Assembly (NCBI GenBank): GCA_947176065.1
Contig: CAMWPB010000043.1
Coordinates: 1 to 35,582 of the forward strand
Direction: 5' to 3'
DNA: 35,582 nt
Source of the DNA: an uncultured Lachnospiraceae bacterium
GTDB taxonomy: Bacteria > Bacillota > Clostridia > Lachnospirales > Lachnospiraceae
The first letter of the stretch is position 1. Every line of letters starts with the position of its first letter. Shown here piece by piece: positions 16,995 through 24,550 of this stretch. Under the pieces are notes generated by a model. The model saw only the letters and a program-made list of their open reading frames with translations. It was not told the DNA's origin and searched no databases. The translations under genes and the position numbers were made by a program.

Positions 16995-17660
16995 TCACAG
17001 CCTCGGCCTGTTTAGAAACTGCCTTCTCCCCTCATTATAGAGCACCCTGTCATTCCCTCTGGTCGTACGTCCAATCACTACCGCCGGAATCCCTTCCCGC
17101 AATAGCGCATCCACAAGGGCATTGCCGTCCTCCGTCGTCATGATGAGACATCCGCCTGATAAAAGCTCATAGGGATTTTCTCCGAAAACCTCGCAGATCT
17201 CTATGGTTTCCTGTCTGACAGGTATTTTTCTTAAATCCGCTTCCAGTCCGACGCCGGCTTCCTCTGCCATCTCCCACAGCCCGGCAAAAATACCGCCCCG
17301 GGAAACAGCATGTATACCGCAGACGCCGGACTTCATGGCGGTGGCGGCCTCCGGTACTACCGACAGATATCTGTCAAAAGCGGCGGCCTCCTCGATCATG
17401 CGTGCCGGAAACCGCTGCCGCAGCCTCTCGTAATTTGCCCCGGCAAGTCTGGCCGTTCCCTCCAGACCGATCCATTTGCTCACCACAATTTCCTGATCCG
17501 CGCCCGCCATATGCGGCAAATTCCCACTGCACGGGCCTGCGCATAAAACGGCGCAGTCTTTCCCCAGCCCTGCGCCATTTTTCATTTCCTGTACATATGA
17601 TTTTGTCTTTTTCAGCGGAGAACGCTCCGACACGTTCTCCGATATTTTTTCCTGTTTCAT
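16995..17660 (-). CDS. HypE/AIR-synthase-related protein, C-terminal domain only
   Basis: A 221-aa protein that matches the back two-thirds of HypE-like hydrogenase-maturation or AIR-synthase-related proteins. Landmarks are IVVSKWIGLEGTARLAG, GVCGIHAVSRGGIFAGLWEMAEE, IPVRQETIEICEVFGENPYEL and LSGGCLIM. HypE-family enzymes bind ATP at the dimer interface through an N-terminal domain with a conserved acidic loop. That domain is missing here; residues 1-55 are polar and cysteine-bearing (CAVLCAGPCSGN) instead. I start at ATG 17660 (AAGG lies 8 bases upstream). The open frame further upstream is an arginine-rich shadow of the vanW-type gene. It may be a truncated copy, a natural short form or a cofactor-binding remnant. 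Neighbours do not include hydrogenase genes. Confidence 0.75.
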   Translation of the reverse strand: MKQEKISENVSERSPLKKTKSYVQEMKNGAGLGKDCAVLCAGPCSGNLPHMAGADQEIVVSKWIGLEGTARLAGANYERLRQRFPARMIEEAAAFDRYLSVVPEAATAMKSGVCGIHAVSRGGIFAGLWEMAEEAGVGLEADLRKIPVRQETIEICEVFGENPYELLSGGCLIMTTEDGNALVDALLREGIPAVVIGRTTRGNDRVLYNEGRRQFLNRPRL

Positions 17661-17724
17661 ATTACATGCCTTACTCTTCGCAAGAAGTTTCGTCACAGTC
17701 TGACCTTTGATCTCACTGGAACGA

Positions 17725-19296
17725 TTATTCCGCCGGAGGCGGTGTCTCCTGCTGCTGTGCTGCCTGCTCCGCTGCCGCCTGTTCTGCCGCTGCCTGATCC
17801 GCCGCCGCTTTGGCTGCCGCTGCCTCCTGTGCCGCCTGCGCTGCCGCCTGTATCTGCCCGGGATCTCCGCCGCGGTATGCACCGGATACTGCTTTTACCT
17901 GATCCACACTGCCGGACGCCACGGCTGCCATAATGGCGTTATATGCGCCCGGATCTTCCGTCGCCACTCCCACTGTCGCGCTTCTGGGCGCTTTCATGTA
18001 GCTGCTGCTGTTCACCTGTTCACGGCTCACTTCCTCGCCGTTCTCTTTCACTACCTTCCACAGTCTTGCCTTATAGCCCACGTGGGCAGACTGCACGGAG
18101 CAATACCCCACCGGCAGGGATGCGTCCGTGTAGATCACTTCCGCATCCGGCTCTATTCTCTCCAAGACTTCGCTCTCGTAGATTACCTCCCGGCCGCTGT
18201 CTCTCGTTTCCAGCCCGTAAATCGTGAATGTAATCTGTTTATCAGGTGTCGTATAACCGTCTATATAGACAGGATAATCCAGATTGTTCTTAAATTTAAA
18301 GTCTTTCCCGGATGACTCCGCAATAGCCGCGTCCGCGGAAGGATCCACATAAGTGACAATCATAGAATGATTGTAGCGCTCCGTCACCTCAAGCTCCGCC
18401 TGCAGCACCGCATTGTAAAGCGTGGTTGAAACCTGACAGATGCCGCCGCCCAGGCTGTCAACCACCTGCCCGTTTAAGTAGGAAGCCGCCATATAATAGC
18501 CGTTTTCTTCCGAGAAGGGCGTAATTGTCTCGAGCGTCGAAATTTCATCTCCAGGATACAGCGTGATGCCGCTGAGAAGCCTGCATCCGTTTGTCACATT
18601 TGCGCTTCTCGCACCGCCGGAAGTAGAAAAGCTGGTGGTAAAGGTGCCCAGAACATCCTTCACCTTCTCCAGATCTTCCGCTTTGCCCTGCGGTTCCTGC
18701 ATTTCCACCTGCATATCCAGATCACAGTCGCCGCCTGTCCACTCACTCGTCAGATACTCATATACACTCTCCGTCGTACCGTCACAGTCTACCACGCGGC
18801 CGGTCTGCCCTTCGGTGACCTCAAAGCCGTCTTCCGTCTTGCGCAGACTCGCATTGACGGCCTCCTGATCATACTGCTGCGCATTTTCCTCAATCAACGC
18901 GCGGATTTTATTCTTATCAAAGTCGAAATTTACCCGGTAAACCTTATTCTTGTATTCCAAATCCCGCAGCTCCTTATAACACTGCAGAATATCCCCGTCG
19001 CGGCCAAAGCTGGCGGCTTCCTCCAGAATCTCCCGGTTGCCCCATTTTAAACCCAGCTCTGCGGCGGATGCTGTTATCTCTCCCTCCTCCGGGGCATGCA
19101 GGGTTATCTGCGCATCCCCGAAGGAAGCGACATACGCTTCGATCGCTTCACCCGCCTCGCTCTCTGTCATTCCCGAGATGTCTAAATCATCCACATAAAT
19201 TCCTGTCTCAATTTTTCCTTCAGCGGCCTGCACCGGCATAACGGCAGACACAGCCGTAATAAATGCCGCCAAAGCCATCCCCGATAATTTTTTCAT
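17725..19296 (-). CDS. VanW family exported protein
   Basis: A 523-aa secreted protein. A signal peptide (1-24, ending PVQA) is followed by a peptidoglycan-binding-4-type region (about 28-205: YVDDLDISGMTESEAGEAI). The VanW domain (about 215-345) contains FSTSGGARSANV, LSGITLYPGDEIS, DSLGGGICQVSTTLYNAVL and ERYNHSM. A G5-like stretch near 370-440 comes next, and the last 45 residues are an Ala/Gln-rich tail ending ETPPPAE. VanW is named from vancomycin-resistance clusters, but its activity is unknown and most genomic copies, like this one, have no resistance genes beside them. A cell-wall role is likely. A 35-aa membrane peptide gene lies just upstream, and the HypE-like gene starts 64 bases after the stop. 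Confidence 0.93.
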   Translation of the reverse strand: MKKLSGMALAAFITAVSAVMPVQAAEGKIETGIYVDDLDISGMTESEAGEAIEAYVASFGDAQITLHAPEEGEITASAAELGLKWGNREILEEAASFGRDGDILQCYKELRDLEYKNKVYRVNFDFDKNKIRALIEENAQQYDQEAVNASLRKTEDGFEVTEGQTGRVVDCDGTTESVYEYLTSEWTGGDCDLDMQVEMQEPQGKAEDLEKVKDVLGTFTTSFSTSGGARSANVTNGCRLLSGITLYPGDEISTLETITPFSEENGYYMAASYLNGQVVDSLGGGICQVSTTLYNAVLQAELEVTERYNHSMIVTYVDPSADAAIAESSGKDFKFKNNLDYPVYIDGYTTPDKQITFTIYGLETRDSGREVIYESEVLERIEPDAEVIYTDASLPVGYCSVQSAHVGYKARLWKVVKENGEEVSREQVNSSSYMKAPRSATVGVATEDPGAYNAIMAAVASGSVDQVKAVSGAYRGGDPGQIQAAAQAAQEAAAAKAAADQAAAEQAAAEQAAQQQETPPPAE

Positions 19297-19368
19297 AACA
19301 TTACCCGCTTTCCACTTTCCCTTGTCAGTCCTTCAGTCCCATGCCATTCACAAAAAACGTTTCTTGTG

Positions 19369-19476
19369 CTAAAATGAATAAAATGCAGAGGCCAGCATCG
19401 GAATGACCATCGCTAAAACAACGATAATAATAATAACTGATGAAATGATTTTTCTGGTTTTCCTGTTGAACTTCAT
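19369..19476 (-). CDS. Small single-helix membrane peptide, 35 aa
   Basis: A 35-codon ORF on the minus strand, too short for usual gene calling. It starts at ATG 19476 with GGGGTGG 4 bases upstream and ends with TAG at 19371-19369. The peptide has a basic N-terminus (KFNRKTRK), then a hydrophobic stretch of about 22 residues rich in Ile and Val, then LASAFYSF. This is the plan of small tail- or signal-anchored membrane peptides common in Firmicutes (compare the small DUF4044-type proteins). It lies 72 bases ahead of the vanW-type gene and could share its transcript. The well-placed ribosome binding site and consistent topology are the support; there is no homology evidence. Confidence 0.6.
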   Translation of the reverse strand: MKFNRKTRKIISSVIIIIVVLAMVIPMLASAFYSF

Positions 19477-19551
19477 AATACCACCCCATCCATCTTTTTA
19501 CTACACTATAATAAATAAGGAATGCCTTCTTCTGGCATAAAGGAATTATAT

Positions 19552-20169
19552 ATGAATTTTTTAATTATTGCAAGCACCCTGATACTGGCTGCAGCCATCG
19601 CCATAGCCTCCTCCAAAAGCCGGAAAAACGCCGCTGCCATGGAGCAGGAATTCTGGCAGAGAGAGCGTGCCGCAAACAACACCCGGCGTAAACCGCTGGA
19701 TGATCTGGATTATATTAAACTGCCGATGGAAATCTTCCCCATGGATCTTTTACAGGACATCCCACGGGTCGAAGATTACCGGCAGATCATTCTTTCCCTG
19801 AAAGATCAGCCCATCGTCAATTTCACGGGGCTTTCCAACACGGAATTAAAACTGCGCTACGGCGCGCCCAACATCACGCTGCTGACTACTTATGACCAGA
19901 ATTACACGCTTCTGGCACGTACCCTGCAGCAGTGGGCGCAGGCGCTTTACGACAACGGCTTCTCTCAGGAGGCTTGTCAGCTTCTGGAGTTTGCCGTGTC
20001 CACCAGTACGGACGTGAGTGCAACTTACCGTCTTCTCTGCCGCATTTATCAGGAAAACGGCACCCCCGAAAAAATCGATGCGCTCTATCCTGTAGCCGAG
20101 TCCCTGACTTCCGCCATGCAGAAGCCTATCGTCCGTATGCTGCAAGAATTTGATCGATCTTCCGACTAG
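19552..20169 (+). CDS. Membrane-anchored TPR-like protein, unknown
   Basis: A 205-aa protein of unknown function. I start it at ATG 19552 because AAAGGA is 7 bases upstream; an in-frame ATG at 19522 lacks a site. A single N-terminal transmembrane helix (about 2-20) is followed by a basic, then acidic linker (KPLDDLDYIKLPMEIFP) and a helical C-terminal region. LLARTLQQWAQALYDNGFSQEACQLLEFAVSTSTDVSATYRLLCRIYQENG, given here only as the span of residues about 120-175, looks like one or two TPR units. It would face the cytoplasm if the helix is a reverse signal anchor, as the charge distribution suggests. Its last 44 bases overlap the 3' end of the convergent exonuclease gene. Confidence 0.75.
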   Translation: MNFLIIASTLILAAAIAIASSKSRKNAAAMEQEFWQRERAANNTRRKPLDDLDYIKLPMEIFPMDLLQDIPRVEDYRQIILSLKDQPIVNFTGLSNTELKLRYGAPNITLLTTYDQNYTLLARTLQQWAQALYDNGFSQEACQLLEFAVSTSTDVSATYRLLCRIYQENGTPEKIDALYPVAESLTSAMQKPIVRMLQEFDRSSD

Positions 20170-20842
20170 CCTCGCTGCGGGTCAGGTTTTCAACCTTATA
20201 GTCTACTATCAGTTTATGCCTGTCCAACAACTTATATAACTGTTCTTTTTGTGCAATCGTAAGCGGCGTATCGCGTTTCGCCTGATAGATCAGCTGCTTT
20301 GGCCGGAACAGACTTTTTTCTCCTTCCGCTTCTTCTCTTTCATAAAATTCTTCCGCAAGCTTCCCGTATAACGCGGTCGTGGCCCGGGCGTCCCCCAGAG
20401 CCCTGTGCGCGCTGTGGGAAATCCCATAATGCTTACACAGCGCCCCCAGACTGCGGCTTTCCAGATCCTTCAAATATTTCCGCGCAATCTTTAACGTGTC
20501 GATTCCCTGTCTCTCAAAGGACAGCTTCTCATTCACCGCCGCTTTTTTCAAAAAAGAAAAATCAAAAAGAACGCTGTGCCCTAAAAGAACGTCTTCTCCC
20601 AGAAAAGCGAGCAATTCCGGCAAAATCTCCCCAATCGGTTTCGCCTCGGAAAGGTCTCCGTCATGGATTCCGGTCAGCTCCACAATCCGTTCCGACAGCC
20701 TCTGCCCGGGATTGACAAAAGTTTTCCACTCTTCCGTCATCTCTCCCCGTTCTACCCTGACCGCACCGATTTCTATGATTTTATCCCGCTTCGGATCAAG
20801 CCCGGTTGTCTCCAAATCAATGCACACATAGGAATCTGTCAT
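20126..20842 (-). CDS. DEDDh 3'-5' exonuclease (DNA polymerase III epsilon-like)
   Basis: A 238-aa exonuclease of the RNase T/DnaQ superfamily. I start it at ATG 20842, just after GGAGGGAGAG; upstream in-frame starts are possible. Exo I is YVCIDLETTGLDP (Asp and Glu), Exo II is LGHSVLFDFSFL, and Exo III is HRALGDARAT with the His and Asp of the DEDDh set. The catalytic domain ends near residue 165. A C-terminal module of about 60 residues (LTIAQKEQLYKLLDRH, then LTRSEASRKIDQIL) resembles the short EAS-x-x-ID helical unit of DUF3072-like sequences attached to some exonucleases. It may act as a stand-alone proofreading or repair nuclease. Its stop lies inside the end of the convergent gene at 19552-20169. 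Confidence 0.92.
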   Translation of the reverse strand: MTDSYVCIDLETTGLDPKRDKIIEIGAVRVERGEMTEEWKTFVNPGQRLSERIVELTGIHDGDLSEAKPIGEILPELLAFLGEDVLLGHSVLFDFSFLKKAAVNEKLSFERQGIDTLKIARKYLKDLESRSLGALCKHYGISHSAHRALGDARATTALYGKLAEEFYEREEAEGEKSLFRPKQLIYQAKRDTPLTIAQKEQLYKLLDRHKLIVDYKVENLTRSEASRKIDQILAAYGR

Positions 20843-21170
20843 CTCTCCCTCCATACCAATCCCATCCCAAAGCAGCACACATATTTTTAAACAACGCAGC
20901 TTCCTCTATGCCGCGTACCAAAATCCCGGGCAAGAGCCCGCTTAACGCATACTTAAACAGCCTGTCTGTTTCTGTCAAAAAATCAACACACTCCATAATT
21001 ACTATATCTATGCCTGTCACCCTTTATTCTCACTATATCTTGTAGTCTATCTGCCATTTATTTATAAAAAAGTGGTCTTTCCACAAAAATATTCTGTAAT
21101 GAATATCCTTATTAAAAATTGGAATATTTTTTGGCGCCATATAAACTACAATAACAAAAAGGGATTACGA
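20843..21170. other. Intergenic region between exonuclease and XRE regulator genes
   Basis: A 328-base divergent gap with no convincing gene. On the minus strand TTGACA (complement of 20973-20978) could be a -35 box for the exonuclease gene, but the -10 is poor. A small stem CGGGC-TCTT-GCCCG followed by TTTT (about 20927-20942, minus strand) lies in the presumed leader. GTGG/CCAC with flanking A and T runs sits near 21068-21082. A 58-67-codon minus-strand frame crosses the region and overlaps the exonuclease start; it has no ribosome binding site. Confidence 0.4.
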
Positions 21171-21518
21171 ATGAAGACAAGGATAAAGGAACTCCGACTG
21201 GAAAAAAAACTGACACAACAAGCTCTCGCTAAACAGCTTGGCATTAATCAAACAAGTCTGAGCAAAATTGAATGTGGAGCCAGCACCCCTGACGCTCTGC
21301 TATTGGCCGATCTATCGCGCTTCTTTCATGTCACCACAGACTATATTCTATTACTCTCCGAAGAACGTCTGACAGCAGATTCCCTATTGGCGGATAATAT
21401 GTGCAATTTAAAAAAATACCGGCATCTTATCGCCATTTACCAGAAAATGACCCAGAAACAACAGGGAGACTTTTACAATTTCCTATGCAGTATGTTAGGC
21501 ATGAGCGATGATTTATAA
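21171..21518 (+). CDS. XRE-family helix-turn-helix regulator
   Basis: A 115-aa protein with a Cro/C1-type helix-turn-helix in residues 1-60 (IKELRLEKKLTQQALAKQLG, then SLSKIECGASTPDALLLADLSRFFHVTTDYIL). The C-terminal 50 residues are helical, with a polar KKYRHLIAIYQKMTQKQQGDFYNFL segment that may form the dimer contact. The chosen start ATG 21171 has AAGGGAT 5 bases upstream; the frame is open further upstream but without a better site. It stands alone, with no phage genes nearby. Targets are unknown. Base composition is more AT-rich than that of its neighbours, consistent with an acquired regulator. Confidence 0.88.
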   Translation: MKTRIKELRLEKKLTQQALAKQLGINQTSLSKIECGASTPDALLLADLSRFFHVTTDYILLLSEERLTADSLLADNMCNLKKYRHLIAIYQKMTQKQQGDFYNFLCSMLGMSDDL

Positions 21519-21675
21519 TGCGGAATCTGACACCGACAGGTGACGCCCAGCCTTTCTAAATATATATCTTTTTTGTCTCACTCAGCATATCTAATCAGAT
21601 TGCCAGCGCCCTATAATGCTTATACCCCTATGCTGTCACATCTGATCTACACGTTATATTAACGTTTCTGTCAAA

Positions 21676-21699
21676 AGGCGGGATTTTAAAATCCCGCCT
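21676..21699 (-). terminator. Intrinsic terminator downstream of galT
   Basis: A perfect 24-base palindrome (AGGCGGGATTTT and its complement) is followed on the minus strand by TTTTG, 23 bases past the galT stop. A second palindrome ACGTTA-TAT-TAACGT lies at 21651-21665. The first could also act on the plus strand after the XRE gene, but the T run favours the minus strand. Confidence 0.8.
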
Positions 21700-21721
21700 C
21701 ATTTCATGTCTGTGCACACTG

Positions 21722-23215
21722 TCAAAGAATGGATAAAAATCTGTCAAAGGCCGCCTGTCCCTGCGCGTCTCTCTTATATACCCCCGCGTCCTCAAGCACT
21801 TCCATAAATACATTGCCGATCTCTTTGTGCAGGATCTCCATAATATGTTCCCTGTCCACATCCGAATAGGCGGGCAAAAACTCTTCTACCCAGTCGGCAT
21901 GCTTCGCCAGCTCCTCATCCTCCCGGATATCCGTACCCGACAGAATCGCTTCAGCGAGACGCTCCATCTCTCCTTTCAGTCTGGCCGGCAGTACGGCAAG
22001 TCCCATCACCTCGATCAATCCGATATTTTCTTTCTTGATATGATGCAGCTTCGCATGGGGATGATATACGCCCAGCGGATGCTCTTCTGTAGTAATGTTA
22101 TTGCGCAGTACCAGATCCAGCTCGAATCTGTCATCCCGCTTTCTGGCAATCGGCGTGATCGTATTGTGCGGCTCACCGTCGGTTTCGGCAAATATAAATG
22201 CTTCCTCGTCAGTATATCCCCGCCATTTTTCCAGAATCAAATCTGCGAGCGCCACCAGCCTGTCAGGATTCTCATGGGAAATACGGATCACGGACATCGG
22301 CCAGTTCACCACGCCCGCCTCCACATCCGTAAAGCCCTGCACCGTAAAGATGCGCTCCACAGGAGCCTTTGCCATGGCAAACTCATAGTGCCCGCCCTGA
22401 AAATGGTCATGGCTCAAAATGGAACCGCCCACAATCGGCAGATCCGCATTGGAGCCCACAAAATAATGCGGAAACTGTTTCACAAAATCAAACAGCTTAC
22501 AGAAGGTATCATGCTCAATCTTCATGGGAATATGCTGTGAATTAAACACGATACAGTGCTCATTATAATATACATAAGGAGAATACTGGAATCCCCACTC
22601 GCTGCCGTTTATGGTGACGGGAATAATCCTGTGGTTCTGCCTCGCAGGATGGTTCACCCGGCCCGCATAGCCCTCGTTCTCCCGGCAGAGGAGACACTTC
22701 GGGTAGCCGCTCTGCTTCGCATTCTTCGCCGCCGCAATCGCTTTCGGGTCTTTCTCCGGCTTTGAGAGATTGATTGTGATATCCAGATCGCCGTACTTCG
22801 TAGACGAAATCCACTTCTGATCCTTCTCAATGCGGTAACGTCTGATATAATCCGTGTCCCGGCTCAGTTTGTAGAAATAATCCGTCGCCTCTTTCGGATC
22901 TGTCTCATACTTTTCCCGGAACGTCCTGATTACCTCGCTGGGTCTCGGCGTGAGGAGACTCATGATCTTCGTGTCAAAAAGATCCCTGTATACGATACTG
23001 TCCTCTATCATCCCCTTCTCACAGGCGTAGTCCAGCAGCTCCTTAAGAACCTGCTCCAGCTCCTCCACACTCATGGAGACGTCGCCGCCCTCCTCCAGCT
23101 CATCCAATCCGAAAAGCTCCAGCAGACGGTTGGTCGTATAAATCTTATCTTCCTCACCGATCAACCCGGTAAGCAGACCATATTTTACAAGTTTCTTTAT
23201 ATTTTGCTGAATCAT
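21722..23215 (-). CDS. galT: UDP-glucose--hexose-1-phosphate uridylyltransferase, class II
   Basis: A 497-aa GalT of the Firmicute class II type, longer than the E. coli enzyme and distinct in sequence. It swaps UMP from UDP-glucose to galactose-1-phosphate in the Leloir pathway. The start MIQQNIKKLVKYGL, the CLLCRENEGYAGR segment and the active-site region GGSILSHDHFQGGHYEF are characteristic; the histidines of SHDHFQGGHY belong to the nucleotidyl-transfer site. Length fits class II (about 490-510). GAGGAGG lies 8 bases ahead of ATG 23215. galK ends 65 bases upstream on the same strand, so the two form an operon that ends at the palindrome at 21676-21699. Confidence 0.97.
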   Translation of the reverse strand: MIQQNIKKLVKYGLLTGLIGEEDKIYTTNRLLELFGLDELEEGGDVSMSVEELEQVLKELLDYACEKGMIEDSIVYRDLFDTKIMSLLTPRPSEVIRTFREKYETDPKEATDYFYKLSRDTDYIRRYRIEKDQKWISSTKYGDLDITINLSKPEKDPKAIAAAKNAKQSGYPKCLLCRENEGYAGRVNHPARQNHRIIPVTINGSEWGFQYSPYVYYNEHCIVFNSQHIPMKIEHDTFCKLFDFVKQFPHYFVGSNADLPIVGGSILSHDHFQGGHYEFAMAKAPVERIFTVQGFTDVEAGVVNWPMSVIRISHENPDRLVALADLILEKWRGYTDEEAFIFAETDGEPHNTITPIARKRDDRFELDLVLRNNITTEEHPLGVYHPHAKLHHIKKENIGLIEVMGLAVLPARLKGEMERLAEAILSGTDIREDEELAKHADWVEEFLPAYSDVDREHIMEILHKEIGNVFMEVLEDAGVYKRDAQGQAAFDRFLSIL

Positions 23216-23280
23216 GTTAACAACCTCCTCAACTTATATCTGCGGAGAAGTCCTGTTTTATGGAACTTCTTCTTACACTG

Positions 23281-24444
23281 TTACAGCTTTGACGGGCCGT
23301 CCCCGATCTCCACCACATAGAAGTCCGCGTTTTTCCCGACACGTTCCTTGTAAGCCGCGCCCACCTTTTCCTTAAAGGTTTCCACCGCCCCGTCCTTCAC
23401 AATGCTCACCGTACAGCCGCCAAAGCCGCCGCCCGTGATACGGGAACCGATCACGCCGTCTACCTTCCATGCCTCCTCCACAAGCACATCGATCTCATCA
23501 CAGGACACCTCATAGTCATCCCGCAGGGAAACATGGGAGGCATTCATCAGCTCGCCAAACTCTTTCAGATTGTTATTCTTAAGAGCCTCTACCGCACGGA
23601 TCGTTCTCTGGTTTTCGTAAACGGCATGCTTTGCGCGTTTCTGCCGCACCTCATCTTTGATCGCGTCTTTGTCCGCCTCAAACTGCTCCTCGGACAGATC
23701 GCCCAGACCCTTGATGTCCACTACTGCCTTGAGTTCCTCTAGCGCTTTCTCACACTCGCTTCTGCGCTCGTTGTACGCCGAATTGACCAATGAATGCTTC
23801 ACATTGCTGTTGGTGACTATAATCTTCGCGCCGTCCAGCACAAGGGGCGCATACTGGTAGGACAGATCCGCCGTATCTAAAAAGATCGCGTTATCCTTTT
23901 TACCCATCGCAGAGGCAAACTGATCCATGATCCCGCAGTTCATGCCGTTAAAATTATTTTCGGAATACTGGCCGATCAGCGCCAGATCCACATTTGTCAC
24001 GTCAAACCCAAACAGATCCCGCAGATAAAAACCGGTCAGCACCTCCAGAGAAGCGGAGGAGGATAAGCCGGAGCCATTGGGAATATTGCCGTTTAGCACG
24101 ATATCCAGCCCGCAGTCCATCTTCATGCCGCGCTCCGCGAAAGCCCACATAACCCCCTTCGGGTAATTTGTCCAGCCCGCCGCATCGGAGGGCGTCAGAT
24201 CGTCCAGACTGCTCTCCACCACGCCCATTTTTTCAAAGTTCATGGAATAGAAACGGAGCTTTCTGTCCGTTCTTTTCTTAACCGCCGCATAGGTGCCGAT
24301 TGTCAGCGCGCAGGGAAATACATGCCCCCCATTGTAATCCGTATGCTCGCCAATCATATTCACCCGGCCCGGCGCAAAATATACGCCTGCTCCCCCGGCG
24401 TCCCCGTATAACTCTTCAAATTTCTTTAAAACCGTTTCTTTCAT
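23281..24444 (-). CDS. galK: Galactokinase
   Basis: A 387-aa GHMP-family kinase that phosphorylates galactose at C1. The galactokinase signature GRVNMIGEHTDYNGGHVFPCA is near residue 27, the ATP-binding GHMP motif GNIPNGSGLSSSASLEV near 125, the catalytic-base region NGMNCGIMDQFAS near 165, and the C-terminal glycine-rich motif ITGGGFGGCTVSIV near 340. Length is standard. GAAGGAG precedes ATG 24444. It is the first gene of the galKT operon, with a promoter at about 24492 that overlaps the preceding terminator. The AraC-type gene just upstream is the obvious candidate regulator. Confidence 0.97.
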   Translation of the reverse strand: MKETVLKKFEELYGDAGGAGVYFAPGRVNMIGEHTDYNGGHVFPCALTIGTYAAVKKRTDRKLRFYSMNFEKMGVVESSLDDLTPSDAAGWTNYPKGVMWAFAERGMKMDCGLDIVLNGNIPNGSGLSSSASLEVLTGFYLRDLFGFDVTNVDLALIGQYSENNFNGMNCGIMDQFASAMGKKDNAIFLDTADLSYQYAPLVLDGAKIIVTNSNVKHSLVNSAYNERRSECEKALEELKAVVDIKGLGDLSEEQFEADKDAIKDEVRQKRAKHAVYENQRTIRAVEALKNNNLKEFGELMNASHVSLRDDYEVSCDEIDVLVEEAWKVDGVIGSRITGGGFGGCTVSIVKDGAVETFKEKVGAAYKERVGKNADFYVVEIGDGPSKL

Positions 24445-24491
24445 ACCCGCTCTCCTTCTCTGCTTTGCTATTAGAAGTTCTTTTCACTCTA

Positions 24492-24500
24492 ATTATAACA
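24492..24500 (-). promoter_or_regulatory. Extended -10 promoter for galKT
   Basis: On the minus strand TGTTATAAT forms a TGn-extended -10 box 48 bases ahead of the galK start. The -35 region would fall in the hairpin of the upstream terminator and has no good match, which fits an extended -10 promoter that may need an activator. Confidence 0.5.
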
Positions 24501-24502
24501 AA

Positions 24503-24528
24503 AAAGGACTATCCTTAAATAGTCCTTT
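24503..24528 (-). terminator. Intrinsic terminator of the AraC-type regulator gene
   Basis: A 10-bp stem (24503-24512 with 24519-24528) and a 6-base loop, with T residues after it on the minus strand, lie 23 bases beyond the regulator's stop. It separates the regulator transcript from galKT. Confidence 0.8.
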
Positions 24529-24550
24529 GTTACTGAAACCTGTCAAAATG

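Noticed and set aside
17661..17882. Arginine-rich N-terminal extension of the HypE-like protein
   Set aside because: It is an antisense-free frame shadow of the alanine/glutamine repeat at the end of the vanW-type gene; no homology and no start signal.
17725..19296. A vancomycin-resistance cluster because of the VanW protein
   Set aside because: No VanH, VanA-type ligase, VanX, VanY or VanZ gene is present; lone VanW proteins are common in Clostridia.
20817..21020. 67-codon minus-strand ORF upstream of the exonuclease gene
   Set aside because: It overlaps the exonuclease start in another frame, has no spaced ribosome binding site and shows no motif.
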